Part shown: piece by piece, positions 7,660-20,930 of the stretch
Layout of the letters: each line of letters opens with the position of its first letter
How positions within the stretch are numbered: position 1 is the first letter of the stretch
Assembly (NCBI RefSeq): GCF_000165735.1
Contig: NZ_GL538208.1
Location: forward strand, 420,682 to 484,681
Length of the DNA: 64,000 nt
Reading direction: 5' to 3'
DNA from: Megasphaera micronuciformis F0359
GTDB lineage: Bacteria; Bacillota; Negativicutes; Veillonellales; Megasphaeraceae
The notes under the pieces: generated by a model
The model's database searches: none
The model's input: the letters and a program-made list of their open reading frames with translations, nothing else
What the model was told of the DNA's origin: nothing
Position numbers and translations under genes: made by a program

Positions 7660-8535
7660 ATGAATTTCCAGGATATGATTTTTGCATTGAAAAAATTCTG
7701 GTCCTCGCAAGGCTGCATCATTCAGGAACCGTATGATGTAGAAAAGGGCGCGGGGACAATGAATCCGGCCACGTTTTTGCGGACTTTGGGGCCCGAACCG
7801 TGGCATGTTGCTTACGTAGAACCGTCACGTCGGCCGGCGGACGGTCGTTACGGTGACAATCCGAATCGCCTGTATCAGCATCATCAATTTCAGGTTATTT
7901 GTAAGCCGTCACCGGATAATATTCAGGAACTGTATTTACAAAGCTTGGAAGTACTGGGAATTAATCCGAAGGAACACGATATTCGTTTCGTTGAAGATAA
8001 CTGGGAATCGCCGACGCTCGGCGCCTGGGGACTCGGTTGGGAAGTGTGGCTTGACGGCATGGAAATTACGCAGTTTACGTATTTTCAGCAAGTCGGCGGA
8101 ATTGATGTGAAACCCGTGTCGTCGGAAATTACGTACGGCATGGAACGTCTGGCCATGTACATTCAAGGAGTGGAAAATGTATATGACTTGGAATGGACGG
8201 ATGGCGTAACTTACGGCGACATTTTCCATCAAAATGAATTCGAACAATCGTCATATGCCTTTGAAATCAGTGATTCGGATATGTTGTTCACCTTGTTCGA
8301 CATGTATGAAAAAGAAGCATTACGTACTATTGAAAAGGGCTTTGTGTTGCCTGCATACGACTATGTTTTAAAGTGCTCGCATGCCTTTAATCTCTTAGAT
8401 GCACGCGGAGCTATCAGTGTCAGTGAAAGAGCGGCTTTTATCGGACGCGTTCGCAATATGTCACGAGCTTGTGCTAAAGCTTATTTGGCAGAACGGGAAA
8501 GATTGGGATTCCCCATGTTGAAGGAGGGAAAATAA
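7660..8535 (+). CDS. glyQ: Glycine--tRNA ligase, alpha subunit
   Basis: A 291-residue catalytic subunit of the bacterial alpha2-beta2 glycyl-tRNA synthetase, a class II enzyme in the cytoplasm that charges tRNA-Gly. Sequence marks are [14 protein letters not shown] at the start, [12 protein letters not shown] near residue 30, and the aminoacylation core [17 protein letters not shown] near residue 55 and [14 protein letters not shown] near residue 152. The AGGAGGG site fixes the ATG at 7660; the frame is open upstream only because it runs back through the T-box. It overlaps glyS by one base. Confidence 0.97.
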   Translation: MNFQDMIFALKKFWSSQGCIIQEPYDVEKGAGTMNPATFLRTLGPEPWHVAYVEPSRRPADGRYGDNPNRLYQHHQFQVICKPSPDNIQELYLQSLEVLGINPKEHDIRFVEDNWESPTLGAWGLGWEVWLDGMEITQFTYFQQVGGIDVKPVSSEITYGMERLAMYIQGVENVYDLEWTDGVTYGDIFHQNEFEQSSYAFEISDSDMLFTLFDMYEKEALRTIEKGFVLPAYDYVLKCSHAFNLLDARGAISVSERAAFIGRVRNMSRACAKAYLAERERLGFPMLKEGK

Positions 8536-10583
8536 TGAGTAAAGATTTATTGCTGGAAATAGGTACTGAAGAAATTCCCGCACACTATATGCCTTCGGCA
8601 TTGAAGCAGTTGCATGAAGGAGCTGCCGATATATTTGCAAAAAATCATCTTGACTATAAGGACATTCGTACAGTAGGAACTCCGCGGCGCCTGGCTTTGT
8701 TGGTTACCGGATTGGCTGAAAAACAAGCCGACGTATCGTCCAAGAACAAAGGTCCGTCCGTGAAAATCGCCTTTGATGCCGACGGAAACCCGACTCAGGC
8801 AGCTATGGGATTTGCTCGAGGACAGCATATTGACGTATCGGAATTGGTTACGGAAGACGGTTATGTATATGCAGATGTGACTGTTGCCGGTTCAGAAACG
8901 AAAGCCTTATTGCCCGAAATTATGAAGAGACTCGTTTCGTCGCTTGCTTTCCCTAAAAGTATGACTTGGGGTAATGAAGACATGCGTTTTGTCCGCCCGC
9001 TGAGATGGTTCGTAGCGTTGTTCGGTACCGAGGTGGTACCCTTTGAAATGGCTCATGTTGTGTCGGGCCGTACTACACGCGGTCATCGTTTTCTCGGAAC
9101 GGGAGATTTCGATATTCAAGCACCCGGCGAATACGTTGACTTATTGAGAGAACATTATATTATTGTAGATCCTGAAGAACGTCGTGATATGATTGTCAAC
9201 GGGTTGCATGCTGTTGCAAAAAAGCAAGGCGGCCATGTAGTCATGGATGAGGAACTCTTGGAAGAAGTCGTTTATCTTGTTGAATATCCGACGCCTTTGT
9301 ACGGATGTTTCGATACGGACTATTTGGAACTTCCCGAAGCGGCAGTTATTACACCTATGAAGGACCATCAACGCTATTTTCCCCTGCGTGATTCGGAAGA
9401 TCGGTTGATGAACATGTTTCTGACTGTACGCAACGGTGACGATTACCATTTGGATACGGTTCGTCACGGCAATGAACGTGTTTTGCGTGCTCGTTTGGAC
9501 GATGCTAAGTTTTTCTTTGCCGAAGATCGCAAGAAATCTTTGGCTGACAGAACGGAAGACTTAAAGCGAATTGTCTTCCAAGACGGATTGGGTACGTTAT
9601 TTGACAAGTCTCAGCGCCTGGCCGCTATTATGACCTTTTTGACGGCTAAATTGGATTTGCCTGTTGAAGAAGGCGAGATTAAACATCTTGCTGACTTGGC
9701 CAAGACGGACTTGTTGACACAAATGGTTCAAGAATTTACGGAACTTCAGGGGGTTATGGGGCGTGAATATGCACTCCTTGACGGAGAAGAACCGGAAACG
9801 GCGGAAGCCGTCTTCGAACAATATTTACCCCGTTTTGCCGGCGATGAATTGCCGCATACGACCTTGGGTCTCTTGCTGAGTCTGGCTGATAAATTCGATA
9901 CCATTACCGGCTCTTTCAGCCTCGGGCTGATTCCTACAGGGTCTCAGGACCCCTTTGCATTACGTCGTCAAACTATAGGCGTTTTGAACATTTTAATCGA
10001 TGCGGGCTGGAATATTAACTGCGATGAGGTCTTTGCTTACATTCTGGAAGTGCTCGGAACGGATAGGAATAAACGTGAAGACGTTATTGCAAGCCTTCAT
10101 GATTACTTCGCGTTGCGCTTAAAAAATATCCTTCAAGATGCAGGCTTTGATTATCATATTATCGATTGCGTTCTGCAGGGCGACTCTATGAATGCGGCGG
10201 AAATCGTAAAGCGGGCTACGGCTTTGCGCGATTCCGAATTTTCGACACAGGAAGAACTCCTGCAAGCGTATACTCGTGTTGCCAATATGGTTAAAGATGC
10301 ACAGAATACGGATGTCGACGATACCCTTTTTGAAACGGAAGAAGAAAAGGCTTTATATGCCGCCTGCTTGGCTGTTGAAGCTGAATTGCCTCAGGCCTAC
10401 GCCGTTTATGATTACCGTTGTGCCGTTGAAATTTTGGGTCGTGCCGTAAGTGCTATTAATAACTTCCTGGATAATGTATTAGTCATGCACGAAAAGGAAG
10501 CCGTTAAGAATAATCGTATGAACTTACTGACCAGAACGCTGGGCTTAATCAGTCCTGTAGGAGACATTAAGAAGTTATCCTAA
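8535..10583 (+). CDS. glyS: Glycine--tRNA ligase, beta subunit
   Basis: A 682-residue beta subunit, the usual family length, needed for tRNA binding by the GlyQ-GlyS complex. The N-terminus LLLEIGTEEIPAHYMPSA is the standard signature; VLRARLDDAKFFFAEDRK lies near residue 315. The C-terminal 110 residues are the helical anticodon-binding region (NNFLDNVLVMHEKEAVKNNR). Start overlaps the glyQ stop (TAATG) behind AAGGAGGG, indicating translational coupling and equal subunit synthesis. Confidence 0.97.
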   Translation: MSKDLLLEIGTEEIPAHYMPSALKQLHEGAADIFAKNHLDYKDIRTVGTPRRLALLVTGLAEKQADVSSKNKGPSVKIAFDADGNPTQAAMGFARGQHIDVSELVTEDGYVYADVTVAGSETKALLPEIMKRLVSSLAFPKSMTWGNEDMRFVRPLRWFVALFGTEVVPFEMAHVVSGRTTRGHRFLGTGDFDIQAPGEYVDLLREHYIIVDPEERRDMIVNGLHAVAKKQGGHVVMDEELLEEVVYLVEYPTPLYGCFDTDYLELPEAAVITPMKDHQRYFPLRDSEDRLMNMFLTVRNGDDYHLDTVRHGNERVLRARLDDAKFFFAEDRKKSLADRTEDLKRIVFQDGLGTLFDKSQRLAAIMTFLTAKLDLPVEEGEIKHLADLAKTDLLTQMVQEFTELQGVMGREYALLDGEEPETAEAVFEQYLPRFAGDELPHTTLGLLLSLADKFDTITGSFSLGLIPTGSQDPFALRRQTIGVLNILIDAGWNINCDEVFAYILEVLGTDRNKREDVIASLHDYFALRLKNILQDAGFDYHIIDCVLQGDSMNAAEIVKRATALRDSEFSTQEELLQAYTRVANMVKDAQNTDVDDTLFETEEEKALYAACLAVEAELPQAYAVYDYRCAVEILGRAVSAINNFLDNVLVMHEKEAVKNNRMNLLTRTLGLISPVGDIKKLS

Positions 10584-10601
10584 AGTAGGGAGGGTGCGTG
10601 T

Positions 10602-11165
10602 ATGAAGATTAACTTAAAAACTCTGGCTGTCGGCTTATTAATTGCCGTGGCAGCTTCCGTCAGCGTCGGTGCGGCTACGCCCGGATACGGTGTAGGAACG
10701 GCCAATGATGATGTAGTTCTTAAAGCCTCGCAAACAACGGGGTACAATACATATATAAATCAGAGATACGGATATTCTGTCGACATTCCTGCGGTAGCTA
10801 CCGAATCGGAAGCAACGCCGTCAGGAGACGGATGTTATTTTGAGGATCCTAAGACGCAGGCCGTTATTTCTACATACGGTACGAGAAATATGATGAATAT
10901 GACGGCCGATCAGCTATATCGGATTGCCCTCAATGTAAACGGCTCGCCTCAGCTGTCGATTCAGGAAAGAAGCGATACCGGTTATGTCATCGGTTGGCAA
11001 AAGAAGGACAAAATGTTTTATGAAGTCCTTGTCGTCAATTCGAACGGCACATATTCATCCTTTTCCGTCGTTTATCCGGTAAAGGAAAAAGCAACCTATG
11101 AAGGTTATTGTGAACACATGAAACGGTCTTTTGTGCCTACCGGCGTTATGACACAAACGAAATAA
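10602..11165 (+). CDS. Exported protein of unknown function
   Basis: A 187-residue protein with a clear signal peptide (MKINLKTLAVGLLIAVAASV, cleavage likely after GA near residue 24). The mature part has an RYGYSVDIPA motif and alternating strands ending in YEGYCEHMKRSFVP. Such a pattern, a short beta-rich exported protein with a Y-G-x-S-x-x-x-P start, is frequent among hypothetical surface proteins of Negativicutes; no function is known. It begins 18 bases after glyS behind AGGGAGG, so it may share the glyQS transcript. Confidence 0.8.
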   Translation: MKINLKTLAVGLLIAVAASVSVGAATPGYGVGTANDDVVLKASQTTGYNTYINQRYGYSVDIPAVATESEATPSGDGCYFEDPKTQAVISTYGTRNMMNMTADQLYRIALNVNGSPQLSIQERSDTGYVIGWQKKDKMFYEVLVVNSNGTYSSFSVVYPVKEKATYEGYCEHMKRSFVPTGVMTQTK

Positions 11166-11203
11166 GTCATGCCTGAATGTCACGGTCTGTAAAGTAATTT
11201 TGC

Positions 11204-11233
11204 TTGCCATAACATATTTGTTTATGGTAGAAT
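11204..11233 (+). promoter_or_regulatory. Promoter of rplS
   Basis: TTGCCA (11204-11209), an 18-base spacer and TAGAAT (11228-11233). It lies about 95 bases upstream of the rplS start and leaves a long leader. Confidence 0.6.
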
Positions 11234-11239
11234 CAATAC

Positions 11240-11315
11240 GTTAATTAAGGCACTCCTCTGTCGGAAGGACGATTATCGTGAAAGTGGGCGATAACGATGG
11301 CATGAATGTCTATTA
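11240..11315 (+). promoter_or_regulatory. Possible L19 autoregulatory leader
   Basis: The rplS leader contains a hairpin CGATTATCG/CGATAACG (near 11269-11297) and other paired segments. Ribosomal protein leaders bound by L19 are known in Firmicutes, but I could not match the consensus by eye. Confidence 0.35.
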
Positions 11316-11328
11316 GGAGGAAAGAAAA

Positions 11329-11670
11329 ATGAACATTATCAGCGTACTTGAGCAAGAACAACTTCGTAAGGACATTCCCGATTTCCGCCCCGGTGACACG
11401 GTCAAAGTTCATGTAAAGGTTGTAGAAGGCAACCGTGAACGTGTCCAGGTCTTCGAAGGCGTTGTTATCGGTCGTCAAAACGGCGGAGTTCGTGAAACAT
11501 TCACGGTTCGTCGTGTTTCTTACGGCATCGGTGTAGAACGTACATTCCTTGTACATTCGCCCCGTCTTGCAAAAATCGAAGTATCTCGCCGCGGGATTGT
11601 TCGTCGTGCGAAACTTCATTACTTGCGCGGACTTACAGGCAAAGCTGCCCGTATTCGCGAACGCCGATAA
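11329..11670 (+). CDS. rplS: 50S ribosomal protein L19
   Basis: A 113-residue ribosomal protein of normal length, located at the 30S-50S interface. The sequence carries the family blocks [15 protein letters not shown] and [13 protein letters not shown] near the N-terminus and [16 protein letters not shown] and the basic C-terminal [11 protein letters not shown]. Start behind TAGGAGGAAAG. It is a single-gene transcript between its own promoter and a strong terminator. Confidence 0.97.
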   Translation: MNIISVLEQEQLRKDIPDFRPGDTVKVHVKVVEGNRERVQVFEGVVIGRQNGGVRETFTVRRVSYGIGVERTFLVHSPRLAKIEVSRRGIVRRAKLHYLRGLTGKAARIRERR

Positions 11671-11679
11671 AAAGGTCCG

Positions 11680-11709
11680 AAAAAGACTCCCGTCAGGGAG
11701 TCTTTTTTT
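11680..11709 (+). terminator. Intrinsic terminator of rplS
   Basis: A 12-base perfect stem (11680-11692 with 11696-11708) with a GTCA loop and a T-run. Confidence 0.9.
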
Positions 11710-11823
11710 GTGTCTGTTTATGAAAAAGACAGGCGAAGGAATAAGGTCTTATTCTGGAATTTGCAGGGGCGCTATGCTATACTATATAACATATTATTAA
11801 AGTTAATTTACGAGGTGATTACA

Positions 11824-13092
11824 ATGGAACCTATTTATGTAACAGGACATAAAAGTCCCGATACGGACTCTATCTGTTCGTCTTTCGGCATGGCTCGTTT
11901 AAAACAATTACAAGGTATTGACGCCGTACCCGTACGGGCCGGTGAAATTAATAAGGAAACGGCGTTTGCTCTTGATTATTTCGGTGTGAAGCCGCAACAG
12001 TTGATGAGTGATTTTTACGTAAAGGTAGAAGATGCGGTTCATCGGAACTTAAAACCCCTTGCTGAAGAAGCCTCTTTAAAGGATGCGGCCTTATGGTTTA
12101 ACGAACATGATCAACATGCTTTTGCACCTGTCGTTAAGGGAAATAAGCTTGTAGGTGTTCTTGAACGCAGTGCCTTGGCTGAAGAATTTATTAAAACCGT
12201 TACCGGTGCGGAATTGGATACGGTTAGAGCTTTGGTTCACGAACCGCAAATGACTTTTTCCGTAAACGACAACGGTCATGACGTTCCCGAGACAGGATGC
12301 TACGTAGTTGTGGACGGAGCGGACTATGTAGGTGTCGTCAGTGCCGACAGTGTGGCACACGCACCTAAAAAACAGGTTTTCTTAGTGGACCATAACGAAA
12401 AGAAACAAATCATAGACGGTATTGATGAAGCACAAATTGTCGGGGTTGTCGATCATCACCGTATTGGCGGCACCTTAGCTACGGACGGACCGATTTTCAT
12501 CCATTTCCGTCCTGTAGGTTGCACAGCTACCATGGTTACGTCTTTATATAATGAAAGCGGTACGGAAATACCTAAAGAAATAGCAGGACTTTTATTATCC
12601 GCTATTATTTCCGATACGGTTTTGTTTCGGTCGCCTACGTGCACGGAAGAAGACAAGGCGGCAGCCGCTCAGTTAGCGGAAATAGCGGGCGTTGAAATTG
12701 AAAAATACGGTATGGAAATGTTGAAGGCCGGTGCTAATGTATCGGACTTGACGCCTGACGAAATCGTTCGCAACGATATGAAGGAATTTAACGGTAACGG
12801 TAAGACCTTTACGGTTGCACAGGTTCAGGTTATGGATACGACGGACTTACTGGATCAGAAGCAGGTTCTGATTAATGCTTTGGAAAAATTGCGTGCCGAT
12901 AACGACTACATTGCGGCATTCTTAATGATTACGAGCATTATCGATGAAGCGACGAATCTGATTTATGCCGGAAATATGGACGGCGTTGTCAGCAAGGCTT
13001 TTGAAAAAGACGTATTGAGCAGTGAAGTATACCTGCCCGGTGTCATGAGCCGTAAGAAACAGGTAATTCCGCAAATTTTATCGGCCCTGTAA
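11824..13092 (+). CDS. ppaC: CBS-domain family II (manganese) inorganic pyrophosphatase
   Basis: A 422-residue cytoplasmic DHH-family pyrophosphatase hydrolysing PPi to phosphate. Metal and catalytic residues are visible in GHKSPDTDS (H9, D13, D15), LVDHNEKKQ (D189) and GVVDHHRIGG (D210, H211, H212); the DHHA2 part ends in the phosphate-binding SRKKQV near residue 412. Compared with a plain family II enzyme (about 310 residues) it carries an extra block at about residues 62-180 with CBS-type sequence (FAPVVKGNKLVGVLERS and YVVVDGADYVGVVSADS). In known CBS-PPases such modules bind AMP, ADP or diadenosine polyphosphates to tune activity. Start follows GAGGTGATT; the longer open frame is not used. 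Confidence 0.93.
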   Translation: MEPIYVTGHKSPDTDSICSSFGMARLKQLQGIDAVPVRAGEINKETAFALDYFGVKPQQLMSDFYVKVEDAVHRNLKPLAEEASLKDAALWFNEHDQHAFAPVVKGNKLVGVLERSALAEEFIKTVTGAELDTVRALVHEPQMTFSVNDNGHDVPETGCYVVVDGADYVGVVSADSVAHAPKKQVFLVDHNEKKQIIDGIDEAQIVGVVDHHRIGGTLATDGPIFIHFRPVGCTATMVTSLYNESGTEIPKEIAGLLLSAIISDTVLFRSPTCTEEDKAAAAQLAEIAGVEIEKYGMEMLKAGANVSDLTPDEIVRNDMKEFNGNGKTFTVAQVQVMDTTDLLDQKQVLINALEKLRADNDYIAAFLMITSIIDEATNLIYAGNMDGVVSKAFEKDVLSSEVYLPGVMSRKKQVIPQILSAL

Positions 13093-13106
13093 TATGTAAA
13101 CACGGT

Positions 13107-13137
13107 AAGGCCCGCATCATGACGGTGTGGGCCTTTT
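13107..13137 (+). terminator. Intrinsic terminator after ppaC
   Basis: Stem 13107-13116 with 13126-13135 (AAGGCCCGCA/TGTGGGCCTT) followed by TT; the T-run is short. It lies just before pcrA, so pcrA may be partly read through. Confidence 0.65.
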
Positions 13138-13162
13138 CCACTGTATGAGGAAAAGGACAGTT

Positions 13163-17394
<4,232 letters not shown>

Positions 17395-17400
17395 AAATTA

Positions 17401-17409
17401 TGGTATAAT
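17401..17409 (+). promoter_or_regulatory. Extended -10 promoter of gatCAB
   Basis: TGGTATAAT (17401-17409) is an extended -10 element (TGN plus TATAAT), 40 bases before gatC. No good -35 box is present, which is normal for this promoter type. Confidence 0.6.
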
Positions 17410-17449
17410 AAACCGTTAATAACGATAATCAGTAAGAAGGAGTGTTCGT

Positions 17450-17740
17450 ATGAAAGTCAGTGCGGAAGAAGTTAAGAAGATCGCGCTCTTATCTCGGTTA
17501 GAGATTAAAGAAGATCGTGTAGAAGCGGTTCAACAGCAGTTGAGCGATATTCTCTCTTACATGGAACTCATAGAACAGGCTGACATCAGCGAGGTTGAAC
17601 CTACGGCTCATGCCGTGTCCATGAGTAATGTTATGCGTGACGATGTACCTCAGGAATCTCTGCCCAACGAAGATGCTTTGCGAAATGCGCCGGAAGCCGA
17701 AGGCGGATATTTCAAAGTGCCGAAAGTTATTCAGGAATAA
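17450..17740 (+). CDS. gatC: Asp-tRNA(Asn)/Glu-tRNA(Gln) amidotransferase subunit C
   Basis: A 96-residue GatC, the small belt subunit that holds GatA and GatB together. The N-terminus VKKIALLSRLEIKE and central LSDILSYMELIEQADISEVEPTAH-type blocks are typical (the latter near residues 26-50), as is the C-terminal EGGYFKVPKV. It is preceded by AAGGAG and heads the gatCAB operon. Confidence 0.96.
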   Translation: MKVSAEEVKKIALLSRLEIKEDRVEAVQQQLSDILSYMELIEQADISEVEPTAHAVSMSNVMRDDVPQESLPNEDALRNAPEAEGGYFKVPKVIQE

Positions 17741-17751
17741 GGAGGGATATT

Positions 17752-19215
17752 GTGGGAGTCAATACGATACATGAGTTACATAAGAAACTTGTAAACGGGC
17801 AGATATCCGCTGTTGAATTGACACAGCGATATATTGACCGAAAAGATAAGTCGGAGTCCGACATTCAAGCCTTCCTTTCCGATAGTCGGGAAGCGGCTTT
17901 GGCTGTAGCGGCTCAGGTAGATAAAAAAATTGCGGCAGGCGAAGACATTGCCGATTTGGCAGGTATTCCTGGAGCTATTAAAGATAATATTTGCATAAAA
18001 GGGCAGCAGGCGACGTGTGCGTCCAAAATGTTGGCATCATATCAATCTCCTTATGATGCTACGGTTATTGAAAAGCTTAAAGACCTTGATTTCATATCCT
18101 TAGGGAAGACGAATATGGACGAATTTGCCATGGGCAGTTCGACGGAAAATTCGGCTTTTAAAATTACGCACAATCCGTGGAATAAAGATTACGTTCCGGG
18201 CGGCTCATCGGGCGGTTCGGCGGCAGCCGTAGCAGCAGGTGAAGTTGTTTGGGCTCTCGGCTCCGACACGGGCGGATCTGTGCGACAGCCGGCGGCTTAT
18301 TGCGGTCGTATAGGATTAAAGCCTACATACGGACTTGTTTCTCGTTACGGCTTGATTGCTTTTTCGTCATCTCTTGACCAAATAGGTACATTTACAAATG
18401 ATGTAGAAGACTGCGCCATTGTTTTAAACGGTATTGCAGGGTATGACAAGAAGGACTCCACGTCTGTACCGCAGATTCAAAAGGATTATAGAAAAGCCTT
18501 GGTTGCCGACGTTAAGGGACTGCGCATCGGGATTCCCGAAGAATTTTTTGCCGAAGGACTTGATGCCGATTGCCGCAAGGCATTGGATGAAGCTATTGAA
18601 ACCTATAAGAAATTGGGTGCTCACATCGTTTCTGTTAAAATGCCGAATATGAAGTACGGTTTGGCTGCGTACTACATTATTGCGCCGGCCGAAGCCAGCT
18701 CCAATTTGGGTCGGTATGACGGCGTAGGTTTCGGGTTGCGAGTTCCGGGAAAAGATATTGTCGATATGTACATTAAGACTCGTTCCGAAGGATTCGGTCC
18801 CGAAGTAAAACGACGTATCCTTTTAGGGACGTATGTTTTGAGTGCCGGCTATTATGACGCCTATTATTTGCGAGCTATGAAGGTGAGAACCCTGGTTCGT
18901 CAGGACTATGATAAAGCTTTCGAGTCTTGTGACGTTCTCTTGACACCTACGGCTCCCGACACGGCTTTTAAGATCGGTCAGAATAGTGAAGATCCTTTAG
19001 CCATGTATTTAGGCGACGTTTGTACCGTTACGGTTAATCTGGCGGGACTTCCGGCTATCAGTCTGCCGTGCGGCTTTAAAAACGGCTTGCCCGTAGGGAT
19101 GCAGCTAATCGGTAAAGCTTTGGATGAAGAAACGTTATTGCGAGCAGCCTATACATTTGAACGGGAACGGACAGATTTACAGTTACCGTTACCGATGGGG
19201 GAGGTTGAAGTATAA
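17752..19215 (+). CDS. gatA: Asp-tRNA(Asn)/Glu-tRNA(Gln) amidotransferase subunit A
   Basis: A 487-residue amidase subunit that releases ammonia from glutamine and channels it to GatB. The Ser-cisSer-Lys triad is intact: K77 in GAIKDN, S152 in GGSSGGS and S176 in DTGGS. Translation begins at GTG behind GGAGGGATATT. It overlaps gatB by one base. With glnS also in this window, the GatCAB product here may be mainly Asn-tRNA(Asn); see findings. Confidence 0.97.
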   Translation: MGVNTIHELHKKLVNGQISAVELTQRYIDRKDKSESDIQAFLSDSREAALAVAAQVDKKIAAGEDIADLAGIPGAIKDNICIKGQQATCASKMLASYQSPYDATVIEKLKDLDFISLGKTNMDEFAMGSSTENSAFKITHNPWNKDYVPGGSSGGSAAAVAAGEVVWALGSDTGGSVRQPAAYCGRIGLKPTYGLVSRYGLIAFSSSLDQIGTFTNDVEDCAIVLNGIAGYDKKDSTSVPQIQKDYRKALVADVKGLRIGIPEEFFAEGLDADCRKALDEAIETYKKLGAHIVSVKMPNMKYGLAAYYIIAPAEASSNLGRYDGVGFGLRVPGKDIVDMYIKTRSEGFGPEVKRRILLGTYVLSAGYYDAYYLRAMKVRTLVRQDYDKAFESCDVLLTPTAPDTAFKIGQNSEDPLAMYLGDVCTVTVNLAGLPAISLPCGFKNGLPVGMQLIGKALDEETLLRAAYTFERERTDLQLPLPMGEVEV

Positions 19216-20657
19216 TGAAATACGAAGCCGTCATCGGTTTGGAAGTACATACGGAATTAAAAACAAAGACGAAAATTTTCTGCGGTTGCAGCACGGAATT
19301 TGGCGGCGACCCGAATACTCATGTTTGCCCGGTATGTTTAGGTCTTCCCGGGTGCTTACCCGTCTTGAATAAAGAAGTGGTTCACTTTGCCATAAAAGTC
19401 GGCTTGGCCTTGCATTGTGATATTCTTCTGCACAATAAGTTCGATCGGAAGAATTATTACTATCCCGACCTGCCGAAGAACTTCCAGACCTCGCAGTTTG
19501 ACATGCCTATTTGTCTGAACGGGTATGTGGATATTGAAGTAAACGGACAGCAACGCCGTATTCATTTGACGCGTATTCACATGGAAGAAGATGCAGGTAA
19601 GCTCGTACATAGCGGTGCGACTATCAACACATCCGATTATTCTCAGGTTGACTATAACCGTACCGGAGTGCCCTTGCTGGAAATTGTTTCGGAACCGGAT
19701 ATCCGAAGCGGTGAAGAGGCGCGGGCATACTTGGAAAAACTGCGTTCTATTATTCAATATTTAGAAGTATCCGACTGCCGTCTTGAAGAAGGCAGTATGC
19801 GTTGTGATGCGAATATATCCGTACGCCCTGTAGGTGAAGAAAAGCTCGGGACTAAGGCGGAAATCAAGAATATCAATTCACTTACGGGTGTACAAAAGGG
19901 GATTGAATATGAAGCCGTTCGGCAGGCTCAGATTTTGGAAGAAGGCGGTAAGATTGTTCAGGAAACCCGCGGATGGGACGAAAATAAGGGTGTCACCTTC
20001 AGTCAGCGTGTAAAAGAAGAATCGAATGATTATCGTTACTTCCCGGAACCGGATTTAATTCCTTTAGAAATTTCCGAAGACTGGATTGAAGAAGTGCGCA
20101 AGGAACTTCCTGAAATGCCCGATGCACGTCAAGCTCGTTTTATTGAAAAGTTGGAACTTCCCGAGTACGATGCGGGCCTGTTGACCTTGGAAAAGGCTAC
20201 GGCCGATTATTTTGAAGCCGTCGTAGCAGCCGGTGCCGATGCCAAAACGGCGTCGAACTGGATTTTAGGCGATATGGCTAAGAAGATGAATGAAGAAGGC
20301 GTATCCGCTAAGGACTTGCCTATTTCTCCCCGACAATTGGCGGAACTCTTGGAGTTGATTAAGAAGGGGACTATTTCCGGTAAAATCGCTAAGAAGGTTT
20401 TGCCTGAAATGTGGACTTCGCATAAGTCGGCCAAGGCTATTGTTGAAGAACAGGGAATGGTGCAAATCAGCGATACCGGCGAGTTGGAAGGGATTGTACA
20501 AAAGATTATTGCAGCCAATCCGCAATCGGTAGAAGACTATCGGGCGGGTAAGAAGAAGGCTATCGGGTTCCTGGTCGGTCAGATTATGAAGGAAACCAAA
20601 GGCCGTGCCAATCCGGCAACGGTTAATGAACTGCTTGTAAAAAATCTTGAAGGCTAG
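19215..20657 (+). CDS. gatB: Asp-tRNA(Asn)/Glu-tRNA(Gln) amidotransferase subunit B
   Basis: A 480-residue subunit that phosphorylates and amidates the misacylated tRNA. The N-terminus [18 protein letters not shown], the metal-binding region [19 protein letters not shown]-like near residues 22-42, and [15 protein letters not shown] near residue 150 are family marks. The C-terminal YqeY-like tail (residues about 330-480) binds tRNA. It ends the operon at a strong terminator. Confidence 0.97.
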   Translation: MKYEAVIGLEVHTELKTKTKIFCGCSTEFGGDPNTHVCPVCLGLPGCLPVLNKEVVHFAIKVGLALHCDILLHNKFDRKNYYYPDLPKNFQTSQFDMPICLNGYVDIEVNGQQRRIHLTRIHMEEDAGKLVHSGATINTSDYSQVDYNRTGVPLLEIVSEPDIRSGEEARAYLEKLRSIIQYLEVSDCRLEEGSMRCDANISVRPVGEEKLGTKAEIKNINSLTGVQKGIEYEAVRQAQILEEGGKIVQETRGWDENKGVTFSQRVKEESNDYRYFPEPDLIPLEISEDWIEEVRKELPEMPDARQARFIEKLELPEYDAGLLTLEKATADYFEAVVAAGADAKTASNWILGDMAKKMNEEGVSAKDLPISPRQLAELLELIKKGTISGKIAKKVLPEMWTSHKSAKAIVEEQGMVQISDTGELEGIVQKIIAANPQSVEDYRAGKKKAIGFLVGQIMKETKGRANPATVNELLVKNLEG

Positions 20658-20690
20658 AAAAACACCGCAGGCTTTGTCCTGCGGTGTTTT
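20658..20690 (+). terminator. Intrinsic terminator of gatCAB
   Basis: A 13-pair stem, 20658-20671 with 20678-20690, ending in TTTT. Confidence 0.9.
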
Positions 20691-20710
20691 GTTATGATGT
20701 TTTATCATCT

Positions 20711-20741
20711 TTGAAAATTAACAAACCGAAATCGGTATAAT
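20711..20741 (+). promoter_or_regulatory. Candidate promoter for lactate permease
   Basis: TTGAAA (20711-20716) and TATAAT (20736-20741) with a long 19-base spacer. A second TATAAT at 20767-20772 has only a weak TTTATT box. Either could serve the permease gene. Confidence 0.4.
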
Positions 20742-20811
20742 GCTTTATTCATTAAGGTTATTGAATTATAATATGGATTGGGTATTGTTTACCTGATATG
20801 GATACTTTCAA

Positions 20812-20822
20812 CAGACGGTCTG
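20812..20822. promoter_or_regulatory. Operator-like dyad upstream of lactate permease
   Basis: CAGACGGTCTG is an 11-base perfect dyad (centre G) lying downstream of both candidate promoters and about 110 bases before the permease. It could bind a repressor of the GntR type, but no regulator gene is adjacent. Confidence 0.3.
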
Positions 20823-20930
20823 ATTGAAGGCGGTGTTGAAATAAAACAATATTAAATTTTGGTTTTCGCTTAATGGCTTATGAGTGAATAACGCATAACA
20901 TTGTGAGAATTAATAAAAGGAGATGTAAGA

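Noticed and set aside
20658-20930. A small gene in the gap before lldP
   Set aside because: Frames are short, interrupted, and lack ribosome sites; the region is better read as promoter and operator.
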